This document shows positions 25,898-34,817 of a stretch of 64,000 nucleotides of DNA, in pieces. The notes below the pieces were generated by a model. The model was not told the DNA's origin, searched no databases, and worked only from the letters and a program-made list of their open reading frames with translations. Made by a program: the position numbers and the translations under genes. Source of the stretch: Flavihumibacter petaseus NBRC 106054 (GTDB taxonomy: Bacteria; Bacteroidota; Bacteroidia; Chitinophagales; Chitinophagaceae); contig NZ_BBWV01000004.1 of NCBI RefSeq assembly GCF_000974785.1, positions 558,001-622,000 on the forward strand. Reading direction: 5' to 3'. Within the stretch, counting starts at the first letter, position 1; the number at the start of each line of letters is the position of its first letter.

Positions 25898-26614
25898 TCA
25901 GGGGAACAGAGATTCAGCAACACCAATGCTTTCCGGTTTACCTACGTCTACCAGGCGATCTCCACTATGATCAAATCCCATGATCCGGTGGTCACGCGCC
26001 AGGCCGAGATAAACGTCTACCAATGAAAACTTACCACGTTGCCGGATCAGGTCAAACACTTCGCTGTTATATGCCACCACGCAACTATACGCCAACGGGC
26101 GCAGGTCAGGCTTATCAATACTGATACGCCGCTCCCCTGTTTGTGTATTGGTCCACCCGCACAACCGGTTATCCTCATCAAACAAAAAATACCGGGAAGT
26201 CTTTCTGGCCGTAACCCCAAAGCTGATCAGCGCCTCCTGCTGACGATGATATGCCAGCAGCCGGTTCAGATCCAGGTCGGTCAGTATATCCGCATTGATC
26301 GACACAAACGGCGCCTGCCCTTCCAGGTAAGGGCGCGCTTTTAGTAATCCACCACCGGTTTCCAGCACTTCTTCCCGCTCATCACTGATCATGATATGTG
26401 ACCCCCATCCATCCGCCTGCTGAATCGCAGTCTCAATCTGGCCGGCAAAATGGTGTACGTTCACTACCACCTCAGTAATGCCATACCGCTGGAAATATTC
26501 CACATTCCGCTGCAAAAGCGATTTGCCATTTACCGGCGCCAGCGCCTTCGGCCGCGTATCCGTCCACGGTTTAAAACGAGTACCCAATCCGGCTGCAAAT
26601 ATCATTGCCTTCAT
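25898..26614 (-). CDS. MurU-like sugar-1-phosphate nucleotidyltransferase
   Basis: 238 residues. N-terminal signature FAAGLGTRFKPWTDTRPKAL is the nucleotide-binding motif of NTP-transferase family enzymes; FVSINADILTDLD carries the metal-binding Asp. It would couple a nucleotide to a sugar-1-phosphate. It lies 8 nt after the kinase-RapZ gene. The pair AmgK (kinase) plus MurU (MurNAc-1-P uridylyltransferase) is the known recycling route for cell-wall sugars in Pseudomonas, so a similar role is likely here. Confidence 0.88.
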   Translation of the reverse strand: MKAMIFAAGLGTRFKPWTDTRPKALAPVNGKSLLQRNVEYFQRYGITEVVVNVHHFAGQIETAIQQADGWGSHIMISDEREEVLETGGGLLKARPYLEGQAPFVSINADILTDLDLNRLLAYHRQQEALISFGVTARKTSRYFLFDEDNRLCGWTNTQTGERRISIDKPDLRPLAYSCVVAYNSEVFDLIRQRGKFSLVDVYLGLARDHRIMGFDHSGDRLVDVGKPESIGVAESLFP

Positions 26615-26622
26615 AATAATCT

Positions 26623-28062
26623 TTAGTCGTTGAATACCTGTTCGCGATGCTTCACCTGCACCTTTACCCCAAATTTATTCCGCAGGTGCCTTGCCAATGC
26701 ATCTGCAGCATATACACTCCGGTGCTGTCCCCCCGTACAGCCAAAGTTCACCTGCAGGCTGCTGAATCCCCGCTTAATATAATCCGACACCGTTATGTCT
26801 ACAATATCGAAAACACTGTTCAGATAATCGGGCATGCTGGTCTGCTGTTCCAGGTAATCCTGAACGGCCTTATCCCTGCCGGTTTGTATTTTAAAAGTCT
26901 CAATTCGCCCCGGATTCAATATTCCCCTGCAGTCGAACACAAATCCACCACCATTACCGGAATCATCACCCGGCAATCCCTTCTTGTAACTAAAACTCTG
27001 GATACTCACGACCAGTGGCGAATCAGGACCCGCCCGCAACGGCTCAAACCGGTTGATCACTTCCGCACTCGCACAAAACTGAAGGCATCGGTCAAACTCT
27101 GGCACTGAGATACCCATCCTGCTATGTCCGGTGAACTGTTGCAGGTTACGTAAAGCCAGCGGAATACTTGTCAGGAACTGTGCTTTCCGCTGAAAAAAAC
27201 CACGGAATCCGTATGCCCCCAAAACCTGTAACAGGCGGATCAGCACATATCCATTATACTGGGCCGTAAACAATGCCGCATCCAGCGGATTGGGCAGGAA
27301 CCGGCTCGCTTCTTCTATATAGTATTCCAGCAACCTGTCTTTCCATTCTGCAGGCAGATCTGCCCGTGCCTGCCACAACAGACTGGCTACATCATACTGC
27401 AACGCGCCCTTCATGCCACCCTGGTAATCGATGAAATGGACATTATCCTGTTCCACCATGATATTCCGGCTTTGAAAATCCCGGAACATAAAATATTTGT
27501 TCTCCGTTCTGGTCAGGTAAGTGCTCAGCGCATCAAAATCGTCCAGCAACGCCTGCTTGTCGTACGGAAACTTCAGCGTGTCAAGGAAATAATACTTGAA
27601 ATACAAAAGATCGCTCAATATCGCCTGCTTTCCGAACTCAAACGCCGTGAGACATTGAGAATAGTCAATCGACGAATCCCCTTCAATCTGCAATTGTGCC
27701 AGGCGCGACAAACTCTGTTTGAAAAGATTAAATACATGATCAGAATACCCTTCCTTTTCCAAAATATTGAGCAGGCTGATATCCCCAAAATCAGTTTGCA
27801 GATAAGTATCGCCTGTTTCATTCACTGCCAGGATCCGTGGAACCGGACAATCTTGTGTCAGCAAGGAACGGGTAAAGCTCAAAAACGTGGCATTTTCCCT
27901 GAGATGATTGTTGTAGGTTGCAATCGCCGTTTTCTCCCCTTCTCCAAAAACCCGGAAGTACAACCGGTCACTTCCGCTCTGCGGCAATTTACTGATCGAT
28001 AGCGGCTGTTTTCCGAAAGTTTCTTCCCATAATTGGGCTATACCTGATGTAATTGTTTCCAT
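26623..28062 (-). CDS. AmgK-like sugar kinase fused to RapZ C-terminal domain
   Basis: 479 residues from ATG 28062. Residues 1 to about 330 are an aminoglycoside-phosphotransferase-fold kinase (FRDFQSRNIMV holds the catalytic Asp/Asn; FIDYQGG the metal-binding Asp), as in AmgK. The last 130 or so residues match the RapZ C-terminal domain (VFDCRGILNPG; NFGCTGGQHRSVY; VKHREQ), without the N-terminal P-loop part. In E. coli that domain binds GlcN6P and small RNAs. The fusion may let the kinase sense amino-sugar levels. It precedes the MurU-like gene by 8 nt. Confidence 0.92.
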   Translation of the reverse strand: METITSGIAQLWEETFGKQPLSISKLPQSGSDRLYFRVFGEGEKTAIATYNNHLRENATFLSFTRSLLTQDCPVPRILAVNETGDTYLQTDFGDISLLNILEKEGYSDHVFNLFKQSLSRLAQLQIEGDSSIDYSQCLTAFEFGKQAILSDLLYFKYYFLDTLKFPYDKQALLDDFDALSTYLTRTENKYFMFRDFQSRNIMVEQDNVHFIDYQGGMKGALQYDVASLLWQARADLPAEWKDRLLEYYIEEASRFLPNPLDAALFTAQYNGYVLIRLLQVLGAYGFRGFFQRKAQFLTSIPLALRNLQQFTGHSRMGISVPEFDRCLQFCASAEVINRFEPLRAGPDSPLVVSIQSFSYKKGLPGDDSGNGGGFVFDCRGILNPGRIETFKIQTGRDKAVQDYLEQQTSMPDYLNSVFDIVDITVSDYIKRGFSSLQVNFGCTGGQHRSVYAADALARHLRNKFGVKVQVKHREQVFND

Positions 28063-28074
28063 ATGATTAGCTGT

Positions 28075-28109
28075 CGAAAATAGGATTGTTTTTATTAAAT
28101 TCAGACAAA
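28075..28109 (-). promoter_or_regulatory. Candidate promoter for the kinase-RapZ gene
   Basis: On the minus strand TTTG, 23 nt, TATTTTCG (7 of 8 matches to the -7 consensus), ending 12 nt before ATG 28062. It lies in the 59-nt gap shared with the divergent TonB receptor gene. Confidence 0.35.
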
Positions 28110-28121
28110 CACCCAATTCGC

Positions 28122-30926
28122 ATGAGACATACCAAACTACTGCTTACGGCCTTCGGCCTGTTGCAGGCTTTTTGCCTGTTTGCACAATCGGTCATAACGG
28201 GAACCATTACCGACCAGCAATCCAAATCCCCCCTGCAAGGCGTCTCTGTCAAAGTACGGGGTACCCGCAATGGAACGATCACCAATGACGTGGGACAATT
28301 CTCACTTTCTGCTAAACCAGGAGATATTTTCGATATCACCATGATTGGCTATACCAGCCAGGCAGTTACTATCGGTTCCGAATCCAGCATTTCCCTGGCA
28401 CTGGAACCCAACATTACTGACCTGGGCGGTGTAGTGCTGGTCGGCACCCGCCGCCCCGGCAGGGTTAAAATCGAAACACCTGTGCCTGTTGACATTGTCA
28501 ATGTGGGACAGGTAGCCCTGCCAACCGCGCGGATGGATCTTACCTCCATCATGAATTATTCAGCTCCCTCCTTTAACTACAACAAACAAAGTGGCAGTGA
28601 TGGCGCCGATCATATTGATTTGGCAACGCTCCGGGGACTGGGACCCGATCAAACACTCGTGCTCGTCAACGGAAAACGCCGTCACCAGACAGCGTTTGTT
28701 GCCGTATTCGGCACCAGGGGCAGGGGCAATTCCGGCACAGACCTCAGTGCATTGCCCATGGCTGCAATTGACCGGGTTGAAATCCTGCGCGATGGCGCTT
28801 CCGCCCAATATGGATCTGACGCAATCGCCGGCGTCATCAACCTCGTGTTGAAAAAAAACACGGGTGAACTTACCGGAAATATCGGCTGGTCCGGCTATCT
28901 CGACCACAAATACAATCCCGCTACCAAACCCGAACTTGGCCAGTATGTTTATGGCAATAAACTTGACGGTAACGCCCTAACTGCCAACCTGAATTATGGT
29001 TTTAATATCGGTAAGAATGGCGGCTTCATGAATTTATCCGGCAACTTCATCAGCTCCGGCAAAACCTACCGGCAAGCATTATCCACCGACGAGAACAGCA
29101 AAGACTACCTGCCAACTAACATCTACCGGCGCGCACATGGCGATGGCTCCCTCGATGCCGGCGGCATCTTCCTCAACACAGAAATTCCGATTGCTAAAAC
29201 CACAACAAGTTTCTACGCGTTTGGTGGATACAATCATAAGTTTTCAGACGCCTACGCCTTTACCCGTAACTGGTCAGCCCGACCCGACCGCTTTCCGACA
29301 GACGCCTCCGGTGAACTGATTGAAGTACCTGGCATTATGCAGAAAACCAGTGACGGAGAGATCTACTACAACCCTCATATCCAGACCAAGATCAATGATT
29401 TCTCTGTTGCCACAGGCTTCAGGGGAAAAATCGGACAATGGGACTGGGACCTGAGCAATACACTCGGCAATAATGATTTTCATTTTTACGGTGCACGCAC
29501 CTTCAACGCTTCCATCGGACCAGTGCCCACCAGCTTTGACGATGGCGGCTTCAAATTCACCCAGAATACGGTGAATGCCGGAATCAACCGCACTTACAAT
29601 ACGGTGCTGGAGGGACTAAACCTGAGCTTCGGCGCGGAACTTCGCACAGAACGGTACAAAATCATCGCAGGCGAAGAGGGCTCTTATAAGAACTATGATG
29701 CCACCGGTGAGAAAGCCGGAGGTGCACAGGGTTTCCCTGGATACCAACCATCGGATGAGATCAATGCCAAAAGAACAGTTGTGGGCGTTTACGCCGATGG
29801 TGAGCTGGATATTACAAAAAAATGGCTTGTCGGATTGGCCACGCGATTTGAGAACTACAGCGATTTCGGTTCAACCTTTAACTGGAAGATTGCCACCCGA
29901 TACAAGATCACCAACAACTTTAACATCCGTGGCTCCTATAGTACCGGCTTCCGGGCGCCTTCCCTTCAGCAGATCAACTTCTCCTCCACCTTTACGACCG
30001 TACAGGGTACAGAAATCAAGGAAGTTAAGATCGCCCCGAACTATAGTGAGATCACAAGAGCAGCCGGCATTCCTGAACTCGTACAGGAAAAATCACAGAA
30101 CGCCAGCCTGGGATTCACTACCAAGATCACCAACGGCCTCAGCCTGACTGTTGATGGATATTGGGTGAAAGTAAAAGACCGGGTCGTGTTAAGCGGACAA
30201 TTCAGTGCTGAGGATGAAGGACTCGATCCCATACTGATCGAAGAAATGGAAAGATTGCACGTATCGCTCGCACAATTCTTCGCTAATGCCGTGAACACAA
30301 CCAACAAGGGTATAGATCTTGTACTGGAATACAACAAAACCTATAAACCCAACCGGTCTGTCCGCGCATTGCTGACCGGCAATATCCAGGATATGACCAT
30401 CGATGACATCAATGTCCCGGAAAAACTGAGCGGCACAGCAGATCTGCGTGCGACCTTCCTTACAGAACGCGAACAGAAATTCATCCTCGCTTCTGCACCG
30501 AATTTCAAATTCGGGTTTACGTTTGAACACAATTGGGAACGCTTTGGCCTTGGTTTGCGGCTAACCTATTTTGGCAAAACGACAATACTCGGCTATGGAG
30601 ATGGAACTGCCGACGACTTTACACCGCCCTTCAACAGGGGAGATCTTTACGCATATGTGCCCTCCGATGCAGATGGCTCTCCGGTGAAGGATCAGTACGT
30701 CTACAACCCCAAGATGACTACCGATATCTATGGCACTATCCACTTGGATAAAAAATTCACGCTCTACCTCGGAGCAGACAATATTTTTAATGTTCACCCG
30801 GACCTCGGCTTTGCTCCCGGTGCAAAAAGCTGGGCTTTCAATAACGAAACCGGTGGCCCCTGGGACGCTGTGCAAATGGGCGGCAACGGGCTTAGGTTCT
30901 TTGCGAGGATCGGCTTCAAACTCTGA
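28122..30926 (+). CDS. TonB-dependent receptor with carboxypeptidase-like domain
   Basis: 934 residues from ATG 28122. Signal peptide (about 1-22, ends CLFAQS), a CarboxypepD_reg-like domain (about 25-110: SVITGTITDQQSKSPLQGVSV), plug with RRPGRVKIETPVPVDIV and DRVEILRDGASAQYGSDAIAGV, then a barrel ending in Lys-Leu preceded by FFARIGF. This type transports small ligands such as metal complexes or oligosaccharides. No SusD follows. Ligand unknown. Divergent from the cell-wall recycling pair. Confidence 0.95.
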   Translation: MRHTKLLLTAFGLLQAFCLFAQSVITGTITDQQSKSPLQGVSVKVRGTRNGTITNDVGQFSLSAKPGDIFDITMIGYTSQAVTIGSESSISLALEPNITDLGGVVLVGTRRPGRVKIETPVPVDIVNVGQVALPTARMDLTSIMNYSAPSFNYNKQSGSDGADHIDLATLRGLGPDQTLVLVNGKRRHQTAFVAVFGTRGRGNSGTDLSALPMAAIDRVEILRDGASAQYGSDAIAGVINLVLKKNTGELTGNIGWSGYLDHKYNPATKPELGQYVYGNKLDGNALTANLNYGFNIGKNGGFMNLSGNFISSGKTYRQALSTDENSKDYLPTNIYRRAHGDGSLDAGGIFLNTEIPIAKTTTSFYAFGGYNHKFSDAYAFTRNWSARPDRFPTDASGELIEVPGIMQKTSDGEIYYNPHIQTKINDFSVATGFRGKIGQWDWDLSNTLGNNDFHFYGARTFNASIGPVPTSFDDGGFKFTQNTVNAGINRTYNTVLEGLNLSFGAELRTERYKIIAGEEGSYKNYDATGEKAGGAQGFPGYQPSDEINAKRTVVGVYADGELDITKKWLVGLATRFENYSDFGSTFNWKIATRYKITNNFNIRGSYSTGFRAPSLQQINFSSTFTTVQGTEIKEVKIAPNYSEITRAAGIPELVQEKSQNASLGFTTKITNGLSLTVDGYWVKVKDRVVLSGQFSAEDEGLDPILIEEMERLHVSLAQFFANAVNTTNKGIDLVLEYNKTYKPNRSVRALLTGNIQDMTIDDINVPEKLSGTADLRATFLTEREQKFILASAPNFKFGFTFEHNWERFGLGLRLTYFGKTTILGYGDGTADDFTPPFNRGDLYAYVPSDADGSPVKDQYVYNPKMTTDIYGTIHLDKKFTLYLGADNIFNVHPDLGFAPGAKSWAFNNETGGPWDAVQMGGNGLRFFARIGFKL

Positions 30927-30948
30927 TTCCCTGTCAAAGTTATTTTTT

Positions 30949-30971
30949 GGCGTCTGACAATGTCAGGCGCC
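30949..30971 (+). terminator. Weak stem-loop after the TonB receptor gene
   Basis: 10-bp stem (30949-30958 with 30962-30971, one G-T pair), 3-nt loop, followed by ATTTCCTTTG rather than a clean T-run. Probably ends the receptor transcript. Confidence 0.45.
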
Positions 30972-31007
30972 ATTTCCTTTGAAGAAAAGCCCGCAACGAT
31001 GGTGCGT

Positions 31008-31244
31008 GCGCGCTTCGCGCGACGCCTGTTTCACGCAAAGCACGCGAAGGTGCAAAGGCGCAAAAAGAAATTTTTAGAAGAACAATAATGTATAGGTGGC
31101 GGGCAGCGGCGTTGGAAGTAGAAAAGCCCTTTCAAAATATCTTTAAAATAGAAATTTGATACAATGCATTTATCGCGTATTCAATTACTAATACTTTTTG
31201 CACCTTGGTGCCTTGGCGTGAAATAAAAAGGCGCGCAGCGCCTT
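31008..31244. repeat. Intergenic element with inverted CGCAAAG-type ends
   Basis: Between 30927 and 31342 there is no gene. The left end has GCGCG-CTT-CGCGC (31008-31020) then TTTCACGCAAAG and further CGCRAAGG/GCAAAG units (31029-31067). The right end (31194-31223) is a related sequence in the opposite orientation, ending GGCGTGAAA, followed by a 7-bp hairpin AAGGCGC-GCA-GCGCCTT (31228-31244). The middle is AT-rich. It looks like a non-coding dispersed palindromic element; such GCAAAGGCGCAAAG-type repeats occur between genes in several bacterial phyla. Confidence 0.6.
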
Positions 31245-31342
31245 AAATGCAAGCATTGACTTTGCTTTGCGCGAAATAAACTACCATAGCAAATATCTTG
31301 GGAGAACAACAATTCGAAAGCCGTAAAGTTCCAGCTACTTTC

Positions 31343-32425
31343 TCAACCCATCCGCTCAGCGAGAAGCCCATGAAAATGATGTGTCCCCTTTTCATGCCGC
31401 ACACTATATCGGCCGTGGGAATAAAAGCGGGAACGGATGCCCTTTTGCACGTACTGCACCACTTCTTCATCTTCCAGTTCCACCGCATCCAATCCACTGC
31501 CCGCTCCTTTTTCCCGCTTGCTTTCATCATAAACAAAAGGAATAAAGGTCACTTTACACCGACCCGCATCCAGCGGCAATACCAGATTCAGTGACAGGCC
31601 CCAGGGATAGAAATTAAACATCATATTGGGAAATGTCCAGAAATAATATGCCGCTACTTCCTTGCCAAAATCAACGCTGTCTGATGGCAATTCAAAGCAA
31701 TTGTCTCCCTTCTTGCCTATGCCCAACTGTAAATTCGAAAAACGGAACAATTCCGTTGTGTAGGATCCGAAATCCAATACAGCATTTAACCCGGCATGCA
31801 CAAAAGGGATATGAAATCCTTCCAGGTAATTTTCACAATACAACGCCCAGTTGGCCTTCACTTCAAAATGTTGCACCTGGTCTTCCCGCACTTCCATCCT
31901 ATCGAGCGGCAACCATCCAACGCGTTGCATCATATCACCAAAATACGCCTTCGGATCCTGCAACGGATCGAGACAGGTAAACAACAATTTTCCCCATTGG
32001 AATAAGGGCAATGAATGCAGGTTATCTGCTGCTGTCGGAAAGTCCAGCACTTCCTTAAACTCCGGCATCGACTGAAATTGACCATCCAGTCCGAAGATAC
32101 GTCCATGGTACTTGCACCGCAACTGATTTACCCGACAGGGCTCATATGCCAGGAGGTTCCCCCGATGCGTACAAACATTGGAAAGCAGGTGAATCTTACC
32201 TGCCTTATCTTTCGTCAGCAATAGCGGTTCATCCAGGTAGCCCTCCAAAAGGACAAACGGAAAACAATCACCGGGTTCCTTCACCAGATCAGCATGACCG
32301 ATATATAACCACGAATGGGCAAATATCTTTTCCTTCGCCAGTTCAAAATTTGCCGGGTCAGTATAAAAACTTGTGGAGATAGTTTGCGCCCGGGCAATAT
32401 CAGGATCAATATGAAAACGCGGCAT
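31343..32425 (-). CDS. Rieske non-heme iron oxygenase, alpha subunit
   Basis: 360 residues. Rieske [2Fe-2S] motif CTHRG...CKYHG (about residues 87-107, C-x-H and C-x2-H). The catalytic domain has NWALYCENYLEGFHIPFVH with the two His ligands of the mononuclear iron. The length and closely spaced motifs fit the group that includes choline, carnitine and stachydrine oxygenases. The substrate is not clear. No reductase gene is adjacent, so it would use a shared partner. A TAACTTTA -7-like box (32439-32446, minus strand) lies just before the start. Confidence 0.92.
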   Translation of the reverse strand: MPRFHIDPDIARAQTISTSFYTDPANFELAKEKIFAHSWLYIGHADLVKEPGDCFPFVLLEGYLDEPLLLTKDKAGKIHLLSNVCTHRGNLLAYEPCRVNQLRCKYHGRIFGLDGQFQSMPEFKEVLDFPTAADNLHSLPLFQWGKLLFTCLDPLQDPKAYFGDMMQRVGWLPLDRMEVREDQVQHFEVKANWALYCENYLEGFHIPFVHAGLNAVLDFGSYTTELFRFSNLQLGIGKKGDNCFELPSDSVDFGKEVAAYYFWTFPNMMFNFYPWGLSLNLVLPLDAGRCKVTFIPFVYDESKREKGAGSGLDAVELEDEEVVQYVQKGIRSRFYSHGRYSVRHEKGTHHFHGLLAERMG

Positions 32426-32449
32426 AAATCGCTTTCGCTAAAGTTACTG

Positions 32450-33478
32450 CTAAAACATTTTCAGTTGCTGGCCCGGAGTTGCAAACAATGAAGTATCATG
32501 TTCCCACCTTTCGCCGGTCAGGCCATAGAGCTGCCGGAACTTTTTGAACTGCTGATTGACCATTTCCGCCAAAACGCCTTCGCCCTTCATCCGCGTTCCC
32601 CACCGGCTGTCATTGACCTGACCACCATGGCCATCTTCAATGCCATGCCAGACCTTATCTGCACGGTCAGGAAAATTCTTGTATAGCCAGTCATGGAAAA
32701 GAATCTTGACCGCCCCATTCAACCGGATAAAGGTATAGGCTGCACCACGTGCGCCGGCCTCCGCCGCCGCCTCCAGTATGGCTGGCAATTCATGATCCGT
32801 CAGTCCGGGAATTACGGGTCCGATCATCACACCTGTATTAACCCCCGCAGCACTTAATTCACGTATTGTTCTCAGGCGTTGCGCGGCAGTAGTAGTTCGC
32901 GGCTCCATTACCCTGCGGGTGGATTCCGTCAGAGAAGTAATTGTGACGAAAACTGAGGCCAGCTTCTTCTCCGCCATCGCAGCAAGAATATCCATATCCC
33001 GGAGCACCAGCGCATTCTTGGTAATAATGCCAACAGGCTGGTTGAAGGAATGGCAAACCTCCAGCAACCGCCGGGTCAGGCGAAACTTCTGTTCCCCCGG
33101 CTGGTAGCAATCCGTGTTGCCGCTGATAGAGATCGGGACGCATTCCCAATTCGGTTTCAACAGAAACTTGCGCAACAACTCCGGCGCATTCCTTTTCACG
33201 ATGATCTTACGCTCAAAATCCAAACCTGCACTGTAACCCCAATATTCATGCGAATTACGGGCATAACAGTAAATGCAACCATGTTCACAACCCTGATAAG
33301 GGTTCATACTGTAAAACATGCCCACATCGGGACTATCCACCTTGTTCACCAGGCTTTTTGCTTCCTGTTCCTGGAATTGCGTTGGTATCTCCGCTTCCGG
33401 AATCTCCCAATCGTATTGAAGTTTGTCAAACCGATTGGACGTATTGATCTGCGCACCTCTTCCTTTTACCCCTTGCAT
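32450..33478 (-). CDS. PA0069-type radical SAM protein
   Basis: 342 residues from ATG 33478, one base after the stop of the upstream gene (33480-33482); a longer start at 33511 would overlap. The cluster motif C-x3-C-x2-C is in GCEHGCIYCYARNSHEYWGYS (about 65-85). The spore-photoproduct-lyase-like body matches the PA0069 family, whose reaction is unknown. It forms an operon with two degenerate 2H-fold proteins. A link to nucleic-acid chemistry or repair is suggested by the SPL-like fold but is not proven. Confidence 0.9.
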   Translation of the reverse strand: MQGVKGRGAQINTSNRFDKLQYDWEIPEAEIPTQFQEQEAKSLVNKVDSPDVGMFYSMNPYQGCEHGCIYCYARNSHEYWGYSAGLDFERKIIVKRNAPELLRKFLLKPNWECVPISISGNTDCYQPGEQKFRLTRRLLEVCHSFNQPVGIITKNALVLRDMDILAAMAEKKLASVFVTITSLTESTRRVMEPRTTTAAQRLRTIRELSAAGVNTGVMIGPVIPGLTDHELPAILEAAAEAGARGAAYTFIRLNGAVKILFHDWLYKNFPDRADKVWHGIEDGHGGQVNDSRWGTRMKGEGVLAEMVNQQFKKFRQLYGLTGERWEHDTSLFATPGQQLKMF

Positions 33479-33479
33479 A

Positions 33480-34112
33480 CTATCCGAATAAACTTGTTTG
33501 CATTGCACCAATAGGCAGATCTTTCCATTCCATCCTTTGAACGATCTGCCAATAGCGATCGCCGTTCCTGCGCTTCAGGAGCAGGCAGGCATCCGCCATG
33601 AACTGTGCAGTAAAATGTTTGCGGCTGTAAGTTGCCCATGCAGCGGTATATTTTTCAGGCGGTAGTTTCGACGCCAGCAATATTTTATGTTCTGCTGTAA
33701 AGAAAGGCTGATGGTCACGGTCAGGCCGCAATACATGCTGTACCTGTTTCAGATCCCGAACGAGCGGTTGTAAATGCTGCGCGCAGGTCACCGGCAGGTA
33801 AATGGCATGGGTTGGCTGGGCCGCAAAATTCTTTATATGAATAGCCGCTGGCCGCCATGCGGAAACCGTCTGGCGTAACTGGCGGACTACCTTATCCTCC
33901 ATTCCGATATGTTGCCGGAACCTTAATAGCGGCATCATCACTTCATTTGATGGCGCCGGCAAATTATAGTCAACGGCAAAATGCTGCCGGAGCTTTCTCA
34001 CCCTGTCCTTGATACTTTCAGGCATTGAAACCACCAGCTGGTACTCCCACAAAACAGGATCCAACCGGTCAACAGGCATCAGCGCTTTACGCAATAAGGT
34101 GGTTGCTGACAT
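33480..34112 (-). CDS. Degenerate 2H-fold (2'-5' RNA ligase-like) protein A
   Basis: 210 residues. The length and beta-alpha pattern, with EYQLVVSMPESIKDRVRKLR near the start and FTAEHKILLASKL near 140-150, fit the 2H phosphoesterase/2'-5' RNA ligase fold. The first H-x-T/S motif is absent (RFRQHIG in its place) and the second keeps only H (HKILLA), so hydrolytic activity is doubtful. It lies between the second 2H-like gene and the radical SAM gene in one operon. Assignment by pattern only. Confidence 0.72.
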   Translation of the reverse strand: MSATTLLRKALMPVDRLDPVLWEYQLVVSMPESIKDRVRKLRQHFAVDYNLPAPSNEVMMPLLRFRQHIGMEDKVVRQLRQTVSAWRPAAIHIKNFAAQPTHAIYLPVTCAQHLQPLVRDLKQVQHVLRPDRDHQPFFTAEHKILLASKLPPEKYTAAWATYSRKHFTAQFMADACLLLKRRNGDRYWQIVQRMEWKDLPIGAMQTSLFG

Positions 34113-34123
34113 ATTTTTTGTTT

Positions 34124-34714
34124 TTACTCATTAATGAAATTCAATCGCATCGCCAAGGGGAGACGGCTGACAATTTGTTGTCCCTGACCAACCAGCAGCA
34201 CTTCCTCTACCAACCCCCTGCTGGCGAATGTTCTGGCTGAATAATCCAGGAGCACTTCCAGTGACCGGCTGTCTTCCATTGAATGAACAAGTTGCAACCT
34301 TGGCGCTGGCACGGTCACACCACCTGTTCCGTTACTTCTCAGCCAGCCGTCAAGCGACCGGAATTGCTCTCCAAGCCGACGAACGGGACCATCATCCGCC
34401 AACCGGATAAACAATGGATATCCGGGCAGACTGCCATAATTGTTACAAGTCAACTCAAACCGCTCTACCTGCGCACAGATCCTGTGCATCCAGCGCAACA
34501 GCGTTTCCTCCATATCGCGCCGGGCACAAAATCCGGCAACCGTGATCATTGGCTGCGTAAACCATTGAATTGCCTTGCCATATGTGGTCAGCCCATATGC
34601 CTTTTCTTCATCCAGCTGCAGCCTGATTTCCCGACTCAGGTTCAGCACCAGCTTATATTCCACCAGTGCTCTTTCCTGCAGTAACCTGTCCAGTAATAAT
34701 GTTTCCCTTTCCAT
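34124..34714 (-). CDS. Degenerate 2H-fold (2'-5' RNA ligase-like) protein B
   Basis: 196 residues, similar in layout to protein A: EYKLVLNLSREIRLQLDEEK, then a QPMITVAGF segment where the active-site His would be Met, and VPAPRLQLVHSM where His and Thr are replaced. This looks like a non-catalytic member, possibly RNA- or nucleotide-binding. First gene of the operon; a strong promoter lies at 34748-34777 on the minus strand. 11 nt separate it from protein A. Family assignment is moderate. Confidence 0.7.
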   Translation of the reverse strand: MERETLLLDRLLQERALVEYKLVLNLSREIRLQLDEEKAYGLTTYGKAIQWFTQPMITVAGFCARRDMEETLLRWMHRICAQVERFELTCNNYGSLPGYPLFIRLADDGPVRRLGEQFRSLDGWLRSNGTGGVTVPAPRLQLVHSMEDSRSLEVLLDYSARTFASRGLVEEVLLVGQGQQIVSRLPLAMRLNFINE

Positions 34715-34747
34715 GCGGCCCCGTTTTGGTAACCAATTTATTTAGCA

Positions 34748-34777
34748 TAAACTTACTAACTAATTTAGTATTGTCAA
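34748..34777 (-). promoter_or_regulatory. Promoter of the 2H/radical SAM operon
   Basis: Read on the minus strand: TTG (34777-34775), 19 nt, TAAGTTTA (34755-34748), 7 of 8 matches to TAnnTTTG with ideal spacing. ATG 34714 is 33 nt further on. Confidence 0.6.
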
Positions 34778-34817
34778 AATATTTTACCGCTCTCCCAATT
34801 ACCCGGTACCTTTCCAT

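Noticed and set aside
32450-34714. Radical SAM plus 2H proteins as an antiphage (viperin- or CBASS-related) system
   Set aside because: No cyclase or effector gene, the 2H motifs are degraded, and the radical SAM protein is PA0069-like, not viperin-like.
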